A stretch of 64,000 nucleotides of DNA from Loktanella sp. M215 (GCF_021735925.1 NZ_WMEA01000001.1:616001-680000), one strand, 5' to 3'; counted from the stretch's first letter, positions 53,084 to 61,759 are shown. Made by a program: numbers and translations. Notes: generated by a model from the sequence alone, not told the origin.

Positions 53084-53529
53084 GCGTGGTCCTTTCGGGA
53101 GGCAGAGTGGTTTTGCAGAAAGCTGCGCAGGTCGGTGACGTGCTTGGCGTCAAGCGAGACATAGACGAGCCCCATGTTCGTGCGTTCCGTCACCATCGGG
53201 CCGGGATAGGGCAAATAGCTGAGTTCGCGCGACCCGAACGACGGTGACGCCGTGCCGACCTGCCATTCGGTCGTCAGTTTCACGTCCACAAGTTTCATCG
53301 TTGGTCCACCCGCGGGGGCCGGGATTTCCAGCGGCACACCGGCAATGCGCAGATAGGACATCTTGTCCTTGGCCGCGATAAAGCCATCGATGAACTGCGT
53401 CGTCAGAACGTGCAACTCAGCCGCCGCGTCCGCCTCTTGCAGATGGGAATGCAGATGGTCTGCTGGGTCGTGGCTGTGGTTGTCGCCGTGGTGATGGTGG
53501 TGGTGATCCGGTGCGTTATCGTGAGGCAT
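53080..53529 (-). CDS. histidine-rich protein of the guanidine operon
   Basis: 149-residue protein. The first 40 residues contain 13 histidines, including six in a row (MPHDNAPDHHHHHHGDNHSH). The rest (FIDGFIAAKDKMSYLRIAGVPLEI...TMKLVDVKLTTEWQVGTASPSFG...ERTNMGLVYVSLDAKHVTDL) is a compact domain I do not recognise. Overlaps the guanidine hydrolase gene by 14 bp and the microprotein by 4. His-rich tails are typical of nickel chaperones such as UreE and HypB, so nickel delivery to the hydrolase is a reasonable hypothesis; not demonstrated. Confidence 0.82.
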   Translation of the reverse strand: MPHDNAPDHHHHHHGDNHSHDPADHLHSHLQEADAAAELHVLTTQFIDGFIAAKDKMSYLRIAGVPLEIPAPAGGPTMKLVDVKLTTEWQVGTASPSFGSRELSYLPYPGPMVTERTNMGLVYVSLDAKHVTDLRSFLQNHSASRKDHA

Positions 53530-54763
53530 TGGACCACCGCTTTCCTTCGAATTCGCCATGCGGGATGACGACCGGCTTGTCCATGTGCCGCTTGTGAGCG
53601 CCCATTTTGCCCGATGCGACCAGCGATCCCAGCACATCCACGATCACGCGGGTGCCCATCAGGGCCGTGATCTCGGACTGGTCGTAGGGCGGTGCGACCT
53701 CGACAAGCTCCATGCCGCAGATACCCTCGGCGGCGACTTTCGACACCAGCCCCAAGGCTTCGCGCGGCAGGAAGCCACCGGGTTCGGGCCAGCCGGTGCC
53801 GGGGACGAACCCGCAGTCGATGCTGTCGATGTCAAAACTCAGATAGACCATGTCGACGCCGTCCCAGGCCATCTCCAGCGCCATTTCGGCGGTGCGGTCG
53901 ATGCCCATCTTCTCCATGTCGCCCATCGTGATGATGTTCGTCTCGCGCTCGCGCGCGACCTTGACCGCGTCGCGGGGCACCTGCCAGCCGCCAATGCCGA
54001 TCTGCACGAGGTTCTTGGCCGACACGTTGGGCATGTTGGTCGCGTGGAACCACGGCGTCGTGTGCATCCGTTCGTCCAGATCCTTTTCCTGAATATCGGC
54101 GTGGCGGTCGAAGTGGATGATGCCGATCTTCTTGGACGTGCATTGGGCAATACCGCGCAGGCAGGGAAAGCCGATGGAATGGTCGCCGCCGATCATGATG
54201 GGCAAGGACCCCGACGATGCGACATGGCTGACGGCGCGGCTGATCTGGTCGAAACTCTTTTCGATATTGGCGGGGATCGTGAACACGTCGCCCGCATCGC
54301 ACAGCGTCATCTGTTCGCGCAGATCGACAGCCATTTCATAGTTGTAGGGCGTATAAAGTGCGCTGATCTTGCGCACCCCCTGCGGACCAAAGCGTGTGCC
54401 CGCGCGGTAGGTCGTGCCACCGTCGAAGGGGATGCCCAGCACGGTCGCGTCGTAGTCGCCGACCTCGGTCACATCCTCGGCGTAGGGTGCCTTCAGAAAG
54501 GTGTTGATGCCCGCGTAGTGGGGCAGCTCGCCCCGGGCGAAGGTCGGGATCGACTTGTCCTCGATGCTGTCGGCCCCGGTCAGGCCCATGCGCAAGGCCC
54601 ATTTCTTCTCCTGCGCCCAGCCAGAGCCGGGAATGTCTGCCTCTTCCTGCATGGCCTTCCAGCCGCGCAGCTGGCTCAGGTCCGGGTGGTGATGGCGGCG
54701 GGCGTCATGCCCCATGTCGCGCGGATGGTGCGACCGGGTCCGGTCACGCGGGGTGGTAAACAT
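53516..54763 (-). CDS. gdmH: guanidine hydrolase, GdmH-like ureohydrolase
   Basis: Ureohydrolase-fold enzyme of 415 residues, longer than agmatinases through an N-terminal extension that is itself His-rich (SHHPRDMGHDARRHHHPDL). Metal ligands: GGDHS (H195), HFDRHAD (D219, H221, D223) and SFDIDSID (D311, D313). The sequence and length match the Ni-dependent guanidine hydrolase group (Sll1077-like), which makes urea and ammonia. The upstream guanidine-I riboswitch strongly supports this over agmatinase. ATG 54763 follows AAGGAGG at 6 bases and overlaps the ATPase gene by 20 bp. Confidence 0.88.
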   Translation of the reverse strand: MFTTPRDRTRSHHPRDMGHDARRHHHPDLSQLRGWKAMQEEADIPGSGWAQEKKWALRMGLTGADSIEDKSIPTFARGELPHYAGINTFLKAPYAEDVTEVGDYDATVLGIPFDGGTTYRAGTRFGPQGVRKISALYTPYNYEMAVDLREQMTLCDAGDVFTIPANIEKSFDQISRAVSHVASSGSLPIMIGGDHSIGFPCLRGIAQCTSKKIGIIHFDRHADIQEKDLDERMHTTPWFHATNMPNVSAKNLVQIGIGGWQVPRDAVKVARERETNIITMGDMEKMGIDRTAEMALEMAWDGVDMVYLSFDIDSIDCGFVPGTGWPEPGGFLPREALGLVSKVAAEGICGMELVEVAPPYDQSEITALMGTRVIVDVLGSLVASGKMGAHKRHMDKPVVIPHGEFEGKRWSNASR

Positions 54764-55511
54764 GGATATCCTCCTTGAGGGTCTGGAAAGGAATGCCGCC
54801 GTCGCGGGCGTCGAAATCGTAGGTGATGGTCGCCCCGTGCAGGTTCGGGTCCTGCGGATCCCAGCGCACCTTGTCGAAGACCAGCACGCGATCGCCCAGC
54901 TTGAACGCCTCGCCCAGATCATGCGTGACCATGAAGACGGTCATCTGTGTCTGCGCCCGCAACTCGGTCAGGAAATCGTGCATCTGGATGCGCGTGCCGG
55001 GGTCCAGCGCGCCGAAAGGTTCGTCCAGCAGCAGCACCGATGGCTTGGCCACCAGCGCCTGCGCAATGGCCAGACGTTGCTGCATGCCGCCCGACAGGGT
55101 CGCCGGATACTGGTCCGCGACATGATCAAGGCCGATGCGGGCCAGTGTCTCGTCTGCCCGCGCCAGTGCGCGGCGCCGGTCCGCGCCCCAGAACCGGCCC
55201 CAACCGCGCCGGAAGCTCTCTCCTGCGACGATATTTTCGCGCACGGTCAGGTGGGGAAAGACTGAATAGCGCTGGAACACGATGCCACGGTCCAGCCCCG
55301 GTTCGCGGGCAGGGGCCGCGCCGTTGATGCTGATGTGGCCCCGCGTCGGCGTTTCCTGCGCCAGCAGCAGGCGCAGGAACGTGGATTTGCCACAGCCCGA
55401 CGCGCCAACGATGCTGATGAACTCGCCCTCGGCCACGTCGACGTTCACGCGCTCGATGATCGGGCGGCGGCCATAGCTCTGGAACAGGTTTTCGACGTGA
55501 ACAAAGGTCAC
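54744..55511 (-). CDS. ABC ATPase of the guanidine operon (NitT/TauT-like)
   Basis: ATPase, 255 residues. Walker A GASGCGKST, Q-loop FQRYSVFPHLTV, signature TLSGGMQQRLAIAQAL, Walker B LLLDEPFGALDP and switch THDLGEA. Subfamily resembles TauB/SsuB. Its cargo is inferred as guanidine because it sits between the riboswitch and the guanidine hydrolase. Overlaps the permease gene by 4 bases. Confidence 0.91.
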   Translation of the reverse strand: MTFVHVENLFQSYGRRPIIERVNVDVAEGEFISIVGASGCGKSTFLRLLLAQETPTRGHISINGAAPAREPGLDRGIVFQRYSVFPHLTVRENIVAGESFRRGWGRFWGADRRRALARADETLARIGLDHVADQYPATLSGGMQQRLAIAQALVAKPSVLLLDEPFGALDPGTRIQMHDFLTELRAQTQMTVFMVTHDLGEAFKLGDRVLVFDKVRWDPQDPNLHGATITYDFDARDGGIPFQTLKEDIHVYHPA

Positions 55512-56320
55512 AGGCCCGCCTCCGCCCAGGGGAAAGCCTTGCGCGACAGGGCCCGCAGCGCCCAGTCCATGACGAATGCCAGCAGCGTGATCCAGATCAC
55601 GTAGGTCAGGATCACATCCATCGCGAGGTAGCGGCGCACCAGAAAGATGCGATAGCCGAGGCCCGCATCCGCCGCGATCGCCTCTGCCGCGATCAGGAAC
55701 AACCAGGCGGGGCCAAGCGACAGGCGCACGGACTGGATCAGCCGCGGCATCAGTTGCGGCAGCGCCACGCGGACCGCGATGACCCAGGTCGAGGCGCCAA
55801 GGGTCTGCGCCTTGACGATCAGTTCCTGCGGCACCTCCAGCACCCGCTGGGACAGGTCGCGGATCAGAAACGGCAAGGTGCCGATAACGATCAGCACGAC
55901 CTTGGACAATTCCCCCAACCCGAAGACGATGAACAGGATCGGCAGCAGCGCCAGAGGCGGGATCATCGACACGACGGCCACGAACTGCGCCAGCAGGGCG
56001 CGCGCCATCGGGATCAGCCCGATCAGCAGCCCGAACATCAGCCCGATGGCCGACGATATGCCGACCCCCAGCAGCAGCCGTTGCAGGCTGGCCCCTGTAT
56101 CCTGCCAGAACAGGATGTCGCCGCTGCGGCGGTCAGGTTCCGAGATCAGCCGTCCGGCTGTCGCCATGACCGTATCGGGGGCTGGCAACAGCTTGTCCGC
56201 CGGGTTGGCGGTCAGGCGGATGTCGGACGCCACGGCGTAGGCGATCAACACCGCAACAAAGGGCAGCAGCGCCAGAACGACGACCGTCGGGCGGCTGGGT
56301 GCCCGGTTGATGATCCGCAT
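55508..56320 (-). CDS. ABC permease of the guanidine operon
   Basis: TauC/SsuC-type inner-membrane permease, 270 residues. Helices around TVVVLALLPFVAVLIAYAVAS, ISSAIGLMFGLLIGLIPM and MIPPLALLPILFIVFGLG; coupling loop VPQELIVKAQTLGASTWVIAVRVALPQLMPRLI. Begins 24 bp after the binding-protein gene. One permease gene only. Confidence 0.91.
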   Translation of the reverse strand: MRIINRAPSRPTVVVLALLPFVAVLIAYAVASDIRLTANPADKLLPAPDTVMATAGRLISEPDRRSGDILFWQDTGASLQRLLLGVGISSAIGLMFGLLIGLIPMARALLAQFVAVVSMIPPLALLPILFIVFGLGELSKVVLIVIGTLPFLIRDLSQRVLEVPQELIVKAQTLGASTWVIAVRVALPQLMPRLIQSVRLSLGPAWLFLIAAEAIAADAGLGYRIFLVRRYLAMDVILTYVIWITLLAFVMDWALRALSRKAFPWAEAGL

Positions 56321-56344
56321 GACGGCGCGCCCCGACGGGTCGGA

Positions 56345-57391
56345 TTACAACGCGCCGTCCGCCGCCATCTGCATATAGGTGGTGTCATAACGGAACATGA
56401 CGTTGTTCGCGTCGCCGCTGGTCGCACCGTCCGGATAGGCCACACCGACGAAATCCGCCGATGGCGCGCCCTCTCCAAGGATGCCCTTGTCGAACAGGAA
56501 GTCTGCCACGCTGGTCATCGTGCCGGGCAGCGCCGCGTCTGCGGTGAACGCCACGGCGGCGTCGGGGTCGTAGAACATCTGCGTGGCATCCAACTGCGCG
56601 GTGTAGCCTGCCAGATCGGTGCCAGAAGCTTCGGCCATCGCCGTCAGCGCACCCTCATCGCCTGCGGCCATCAGCGCCATGACCTCGTACCACGCACCCG
56701 CGACGGCCTTGCCGAAATCGGGGTTGTCTGCCAGCGTCTGGGTGTTCACGACCATCAGGTCGATGATCTCTCCGGGGATGTTGGAACTGTCGAACAATTT
56801 GTTTGCGGCAGGGTCTTCCATGATTGTCGACACCAGCGGGTTCCACGTCACGACCGCCTGCACGTCGTCGGTGGCAAAGGCGGCGACCATATCGGCGTCG
56901 GACGTATTCACGACCCCTGCAAGATCAGCCTCTGCAAGGCCCGCAGACTCCAGCGCCCGTGCCAGCAGGTAGTGCGACACCGACAGCTCCACCAGGTTGA
57001 CGGGCATGCCAGCCAGCGTCGTCAGATCACCTTCGCCTTTCAGGATGACCGCATCGTTGCCGTTCGAATAGTCGCCAACAATCAGCGCGGTCGTGTCAAC
57101 ACCGCTGCCTGCCGGGATCGAGAGGGTATCCATATTCGTGGCCGAAACGCCGTCAAACTGACCGGCCGTATATTGGTTGATCGATTCGACGTAGTCATTG
57201 ATCTGCGTGATCTCGACCGTGATGCCGTATTTTTCGGCCCATTTGTCCATGATACCGCTGTCGGACAGATAGCCCCACGGCATCCAGCCCGCATAGATCG
57301 ACCAGGCAAGTTTGAAATCGGTTTTGGCCTCGGCGTGGGCGCCGGTGGCAAGGCTCAGGACGAGGGCGGTCGTGGTGATCAGCTTGTTCAT
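56345..57391 (-). CDS. ABC substrate-binding protein of the guanidine operon
   Basis: NMT1/TauA-type periplasmic binding protein, 348 residues. Signal peptide MNKLITTTALVLSLATGAHA; mature protein begins EAKTDFKLAWSIYAGWMPWG. Start 57391 is chosen for GGAG at 6 bases; ATGs at 57403 and 57418 are alternatives. First gene after the riboswitch. Ligand inferred to be guanidinium; aromatic and acidic residues (IYAGWMPWGYLSDSG) could form a cation pocket. Confidence 0.9.
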   Translation of the reverse strand: MNKLITTTALVLSLATGAHAEAKTDFKLAWSIYAGWMPWGYLSDSGIMDKWAEKYGITVEITQINDYVESINQYTAGQFDGVSATNMDTLSIPAGSGVDTTALIVGDYSNGNDAVILKGEGDLTTLAGMPVNLVELSVSHYLLARALESAGLAEADLAGVVNTSDADMVAAFATDDVQAVVTWNPLVSTIMEDPAANKLFDSSNIPGEIIDLMVVNTQTLADNPDFGKAVAGAWYEVMALMAAGDEGALTAMAEASGTDLAGYTAQLDATQMFYDPDAAVAFTADAALPGTMTSVADFLFDKGILGEGAPSADFVGVAYPDGATSGDANNVMFRYDTTYMQMAADGAL

Positions 57392-57467
57392 ATCGGTCTC
57401 CATCACGTTTGCATTCATGGAATGACCGCGTAGAAAACGGATGCGGCGCGCGGGTCAAACCGGCGCA

Positions 57468-57568
57468 GTAGCCTCCCGGGATTTTCCCCCGCCGTGTATC
57501 GCACCGGAATTTGCCGGTTCGACGATATCTCTTGGACCTGACCCTTGTGCGGCGGAACCCTAGACATC
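57468..57568 (-). promoter_or_regulatory. guanidine-I (ykkC) riboswitch
   Basis: The minus-strand leader contains the conserved blocks of the ykkC class in order: CTAGGGTTCCG (57553-57563), GGTCCAAGAG, ACACGG, then GGGGGAAAATCCCGGGAG. Spacing and sequence match the guanidine-I aptamer. It lies about 80 bp upstream of the binding-protein start and should switch the whole operon on when guanidinium binds. The expression platform is not clear; no strong T-run hairpin is seen. Confidence 0.92.
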
Positions 57569-57579
57569 CTGCATCCCCA

Positions 57580-57608
57580 CATTCCGAAGCATCTTCCGTA
57601 TTCGTCAA
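57580..57608 (-). promoter_or_regulatory. candidate promoter of the guanidine operon
   Basis: TTGACG at 57603-57608 and a poor -10 (GGAATG, 57580-57585) with a 17-base spacer would start transcription just before the riboswitch. The -10 is weak, as often in alphaproteobacteria. Confidence 0.35.
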
Positions 57609-57833
57609 GTCCGCCCTCGGATCACACGCTCCGGCCCACCTTTTCGCCGTGATACTGACGAAAAATTCATCACTCCAGTGCGGCATGACGCATTTTTAAT
57701 CGAGAGTCGCTCGCCGCGGCGGGCAGTTCACAGGCTCATCATCGGTGTGCTCAATCGAGGTTCCGAGTGACCTGCTGCCCGGAAGTTCCCTCGATCTGAT
57801 GTAGTTTCTGCCCAACCTGAAGGAGCAGACGAG

Positions 57834-58097
57834 ATGAGGAAAAGCTGTTTCACCGAAGCGCAGATAATCGGGATGATCAAAGAGCAGGAGGCTGGTTTGC
57901 CGACGGCTGATCTGTGCCGGAAGCATGGCTTGGGTCCTGCCACGTTCTACAAGCTGAAGGCCAAGTATGGCGGGATGGATTTGTCTGACGCCAAGCGGCT
58001 GAAACAGCTCGAAGATGAGAACGCGAAGCTGAAACGCCTGGTGGCAGATGTCATGCTGGACAATGTTGTGCTGAAGGATCTCTTGGGAAAGCCCTGA
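57834..58097 (+). CDS. IS3-family transposase OrfA
   Basis: 87-residue DNA-binding subunit with a helix-turn-helix (FTEAQIIGMIKEQEAGLPTADLCRKHGLGPATFYKLKAKYGG) and a leucine-zipper-like tail (LKQLEDENAKLKRLVADVML). Appears intact. Normally fused to OrfB by frameshifting, but OrfB here is broken. Confidence 0.92.
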   Translation: MRKSCFTEAQIIGMIKEQEAGLPTADLCRKHGLGPATFYKLKAKYGGMDLSDAKRLKQLEDENAKLKRLVADVMLDNVVLKDLLGKP

Positions 58098-58905
58098 CGA
58101 CGCCGATGCAACGGCGGGACGCAGCGCTGCGGGATCATCAGATCTCTCAACGCCGGGTCTGCGTCCTGATCGGTGTCGAACCGAAAACCGTGCGGTGCGA
58201 AAGGCCGCCCGATAACCCGGAGATCCGTCTGGAAATGAACAAGATTGCTGAGAAACGTCGCCGGTTCGGTTATCCCGCTGCCCGGCAGGCGATTGCGCAG
58301 CAATCTGCCGAGAGGGGCGCATTGGCGTCCTGCTGGAGCGCGTGGGCATGATTATGAACGAAAAGAAGCTCTATCGGATTTACCGGGAAGAGGGCCTGTC
58401 AGTGCGCCGCCGTAGAGGCCGGAAACGGGCGCGAGGCAGCCGCACACCAATGCCAATGCCATTGCGCCCGAACCAGCGCTGGTCCTTGGACTTCCTGTCC
58501 GACACTTTCGGGGCCTGTCGCAAATTCCGCATCCTGGCGGTCGATGACGATTGTTGGCGCGAAAACCTATGCTTGGTCCCCGACACCAGCATCTCCGGGG
58601 CCAGGGTCGCACGAGAGTTGGATGCACTAGTCCGGATCTATGGGAAACCCGCTTGTATCGTTTCCGACAACGTCCTAGCTCGGGAACAAAACGCTGTTTA
58701 GGGCGTCAGATCACATGGCATCCGAGCTACCGGATACCTTTTGAATTGTTGCCCAGGCGGGCTCCGCCGTCAAGAAGTGGTCTCTCCCATAGCAAATACA
58801 GGGTCGGCCACGATGCCGCCCCTCACCGTCCTTAAGACGAGATCCTAAATCCCAAGCGGAAGGCCCGAACATTATCTACGAGGTCAGGAACCTGCCTCCA
58901 CGGCT

Positions 58906-60168
58906 CTACAGAGAGGGGTCCTTCCGCACGGGCTCGTCCCCCTCGAAGAAGGGACGATAGGGTTCGCCGGATTTGATCACGGCGTGAATGGTGCGGGCCA
59001 TCTTTGCGGCGATGGCTGTGTAAGCCTTGCGGCGCAAATCCGGGTTGTGACGATCTTGCGCAATGTAACGCTCGAACTTGTCGCGGAAGCTGTTGGCCTT
59101 CTTCATGACCGCCGTCTGCCCTGCAAGCCACAAAGTGCGGCGCAAACGGGCGTTGCCGTATTTGGAGATCTTGCTTCGACCGCGGAACATGCCGGACTGG
59201 ACGGTTGCCAGATCCATGCCGCAAAACTTCAGAAACTGCCGGTGATGACGGAAGCGGCGCAGGTCACCGGTCTCGGCGGGGATCGTCAGGGCGTTGATCG
59301 GCCCGATGCCGGGAATGGTGCGCAGCAGCAGGTAATCGGGACGATCGCCGAGCAGTTCGACGGCACGGCCTTCGATGGCATTGCGTTGGCGGATCAGGCT
59401 TCTGCCTTCGGCCAGCATCATGCGGAACATCCTGATGGCGTCAGAATCCGGCGACACGGGCAGCCCCGCGGAAGTCTTCGCCGTCTCGTAAATATCTGAC
59501 AACATGAGGGTCTTCTCGACCTTGCGTCCAACCACTTCCCAGGCCGCCTTGGTGAACTCATCCTTGGTCAGGGCAGATATCATGTGTGGAGACGGGAACA
59601 TCTCGAGGAAGGCCAGGAACCAGTCGGTGCGCGAGCTGCGGTGGAAGCGGTCGGCCTCGGGAAAATAAAGTGGCAGATAGTGGGTCAAAATCCGATGCCA
59701 CAGCTCGGTCTTGGACCGCGACACCGCATCATGAGTCTTGGACAATTCCTGAATGTCATTCGTACCGGCGACCATCGGGTCCTGGAAGATCTGCACCGCG
59801 CCGATTTGCAGCATGTGCAAGATGACTTGCGCATCCTTCGGATCATTCTTGTCCCAGCTGTTGTGCAGCGCCTCGCGTGTGCGGGCGAGGGCGACCGAGG
59901 ATACCAGCTTCAGGTCGAACCCGGCGACGCCGAGATGATACATCAGCACACGGTGATAGTTGCCGGTGGCCTCAAACCCGATCCGGACCGGCAGGCCATA
60001 TTCCCGCAAGATCGCGATCAGGCGCATGAAGTCGTCGGTGGAATTGGTGATCGTCATGCGCCGCCGCCGCGTCTTGCCCGGGACGGCAATCAGCACCTCG
60101 TGCCGGTGTTTGGAAATGTCGATGCCTACCAGAACGCGGGCATCCGAAGTATGTTCAACCTTGGCCAT
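58906..60168 (-). CDS. IS110-family transposase
   Basis: 420-residue recombinase. N-terminal RuvC-like DEDD domain ([49 protein letters not shown]) and C-terminal Transposase_20 domain ([26 protein letters not shown]...[12 protein letters not shown]). ATG 60168 (MAKVEHTSD) follows AGGAG. Appears intact and possibly active. Confidence 0.94.
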   Translation of the reverse strand: MAKVEHTSDARVLVGIDISKHRHEVLIAVPGKTRRRRMTITNSTDDFMRLIAILREYGLPVRIGFEATGNYHRVLMYHLGVAGFDLKLVSSVALARTREALHNSWDKNDPKDAQVILHMLQIGAVQIFQDPMVAGTNDIQELSKTHDAVSRSKTELWHRILTHYLPLYFPEADRFHRSSRTDWFLAFLEMFPSPHMISALTKDEFTKAAWEVVGRKVEKTLMLSDIYETAKTSAGLPVSPDSDAIRMFRMMLAEGRSLIRQRNAIEGRAVELLGDRPDYLLLRTIPGIGPINALTIPAETGDLRRFRHHRQFLKFCGMDLATVQSGMFRGRSKISKYGNARLRRTLWLAGQTAVMKKANSFRDKFERYIAQDRHNPDLRRKAYTAIAAKMARTIHAVIKSGEPYRPFFEGDEPVRKDPSL

Positions 60169-60222
60169 GGCCGGTCTCCTCTGTGGTGTGGTTCGCAAAA
60201 CCACCATAGAGACCCGAGACCC

Positions 60223-60274
60223 GGTTATGGCCGCCTGCTGCGCAATTTTGGAGGCTGCGCAGGCGGCCATAACC
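60223..60274. ncRNA. strong stem-loop in the IS110 end, candidate bridge-RNA part
   Basis: GGTTATGGCCGCCTG (60223-60237) and CAGGCGGCCATAACC (60260-60274) form a perfect 15-bp stem with a 22-base loop, between the transposase start and the element boundary. IS110-family elements transcribe a structured bridge RNA from a non-coding end. Whether this hairpin is part of that RNA, or the bridge RNA is in the other end (58672-58905), is not settled. Confidence 0.45.
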
Positions 60275-60524
60275 TTGAACGGCACTTCATTCCCAACATG
60301 CTACGGAACGGAGTTCACCAGCAAAGCGATCCTGAAATGGGCAAACGACAACAAGGTCGAGTGGCATTACATCGATCCCGGCAAGCCACAGCAGAATGGT
60401 TACATTGAATCATTCAACGGCAGCTTGCGCGACGAATGCCTCAACGAGGAAATCTTCGACAGCCTGACCGACGCACGCCGAACGCTGAGGTGCTCCCCTT
60501 CCCTTGGACAGGATCTGGCGCTTT

Positions 60525-61401
60525 CTAAGCTCTGATCTGCTCCTGCTGATCGGGTTGCGTTGCTTCGACTTTCAGCGAGTAGACTACGGCCGGTGGTTGG
60601 CCGCCAAGGGCTTTGTGCGGGCGGCGGTGATTGTAGAACCCCATCCATGTCCGGACACCCGCGCGGGCCTGAGACCCGGTCTCCCAGACATGCAGATAGA
60701 CGCACTCGTATTTCAGCGTGCGCCACAGGCGCTCGATGAAGATGTTGTCCAAGTAGCGGCCCTTGCCATCCATCGATATACGGACGCCCGACCGCCGCAG
60801 GCGGTCTGTCCAAGCAAACGATGTGAACTGCGATCCCTGATCGCTGTTCATGATGTCAGGTGGCCCGAACCGATAGATTGCCTCGTTCAGCGCGTCGACG
60901 CAGAAGTCGGCGTCCAGCGTGTTCGAGATCCGCCGAGGCCAGAACCATTCGGGTGTGCCAGTCCATGATCGCCACCAGATAGAGAAACCCTCTGCGCATC
61001 GGCAGGTAGGTGATGTCCACGCACCAAACCTGATTGGGCCGCTCTACGCGCAGCCCGCGCAAGAGGTAGGGATAGGTCTTGTGCCCCTTCGCCGGCTTGC
61101 TGGTGTTGGGTTTCTGGTAGATTGGAATCAAACCAATCAGGCGCATAAGCCGACGGATGCGCTTTTCGTTCACCGCGTGTCCCTCGTTGCGCAGGTGCCA
61201 CGTCATCTGGCGCACGCCGAAGAAGGGCGTCTCCAGGAATTGCACGTCGATCAGCCGCATCAGCGCGAGGTTCTGCTCCGTCTCACCCTGCGGCGTATAG
61301 TAAAACGACGACCGAGAAACCTGTAGCAGCGCGCACTGCTGGCCAATCGACAGGTCCGGATGGTCGCGCTCGACCATGCTGCGCCTCACTTCCCGCCCCA
61401 A
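60525..61401 (-). pseudogene. IS3-family transposase OrfB with a frameshift
   Basis: From about 61401: MVERDHPDLSIGQQCALLQV, HTH_21, then the integrase core VWCVDITYLPMRRGFLYLVA and HTRMVLA, where an extra C (GCCTCGG instead of GCCTGG) near 60940 shifts the frame. The rest (DALNEAIYRFGPPDIMNSDQ, then LDNIFIERLWRTLKYECVYL, NHRRPHKALGG) continues in the next frame. All catalytic DDE parts exist but in two frames. Confidence 0.87.
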
Positions 61402-61679
61402 GGTTTGAGCTTTCTTTCCAAAAAAGAGTTGGCCACCGCCAGCTCCCCGATCTTGGCATGCAGATCCCTGACCTGGTCTTCATCGATGACCGGCGTCTTG
61501 CGGCCGCCGCGTTCAAAGACACCGGACGCGCCATCCAGCAGCGCACGTTTCCATTGGTTGATCATCGTCGGATGCACGCCGAACCGGCTCGCCAGCTCCG
61601 ACACCGTCGCCTCACCTTTCAGCGCCTCAAGCGCCACCTTCGCCTTGAACTCAGGGGCGTGCTGCTTTCGTTTCGACAT
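61386..61679 (-). CDS. IS3-family transposase OrfA
   Basis: 97-residue helix-turn-helix protein (HAPEFKAKVALEALKGEATVSELASRFGVHPTMINQWKRALLDG) with a coiled tail (VRDLHAKIGELAVANSFLERKL). Intact. Ends overlapping the orfB start region, where frameshifting would make the fusion transposase. Confidence 0.93.
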   Translation of the reverse strand: MSKRKQHAPEFKAKVALEALKGEATVSELASRFGVHPTMINQWKRALLDGASGVFERGGRKTPVIDEDQVRDLHAKIGELAVANSFLERKLKPWGGK

Positions 61680-61759
61680 CTTCGATCTCCTTCGTGGTGA
61701 AGATCAACAGACAGCAAATCGGAGCTTACGTCAGTGTCCAGTTTTCGGGGGGCACCTCA

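Larger units (their letters stand above)
58672..60304 (-). mobile_element. IS110-family insertion sequence
   Basis: Boundaries are set by exact reconstruction of the interrupted IS3 orfB: GACAAC (to 58671) joins GGAACGGAG (from 60305). The dinucleotide AC precedes both junctions, as expected for the core used by IS110 recombinases. No target duplication or terminal inverted repeats are needed in this family. Length about 1,633 bp, with one transposase gene. Confidence 0.85.
57768..60485 (+). mobile_element. IS3-family element, interrupted and 3'-truncated
   Basis: Left end near 57768 (TGACCTGCTGCCCGGAA), orfA intact, orfB frameshifted, split by an IS110-family insertion (58672-60304) and cut at 60485 by a second IS3-family element. 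No right end remains. It is therefore inactive on its own. Confidence 0.8.
58098..60485 (+). pseudogene. IS3-family transposase OrfB, frameshifted and split
   Basis: First part in one frame (RRFGYPAARQAI), then a shift to the frame beginning MIMNEKKLYRIYREEGLSVR, with the integrase start (RWSLDFLSDTFGACRKFRIL) and ...GKPACIVSDN ending at 58671. The frame resumes at 60305 as [20 protein letters not shown] through [15 protein letters not shown] and ends at 60485. Removing the IS110 element restores SDN-GTEF in frame. At least one frameshift and a missing C-terminus make it non-functional. Confidence 0.88.
60486..61759 (-). mobile_element. second IS3-family element
   Basis: Imperfect terminal inverted repeats: TGAGGTGCTCCCC...TGGACA at 60486 and, reading inwards from 61759, TGAGGTGCCCCCC...TGGACA. 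Length 1,274 bp, with orfA and orfB on the minus strand. The flanking triplets (CGC left, ATT right) do not match, so the usual 3-bp duplication is absent and the flanks have probably been rearranged. Confidence 0.85.

Noticed and set aside
53516..54763. Agmatinase or proclavaminate amidinohydrolase as the function of this ureohydrolase
   Set aside because: The guanidine-I riboswitch, the N-terminal extension and the HFDRHAD motif fit guanidine hydrolase better; the agmatinase-type enzyme of the window is at 2187-3206.
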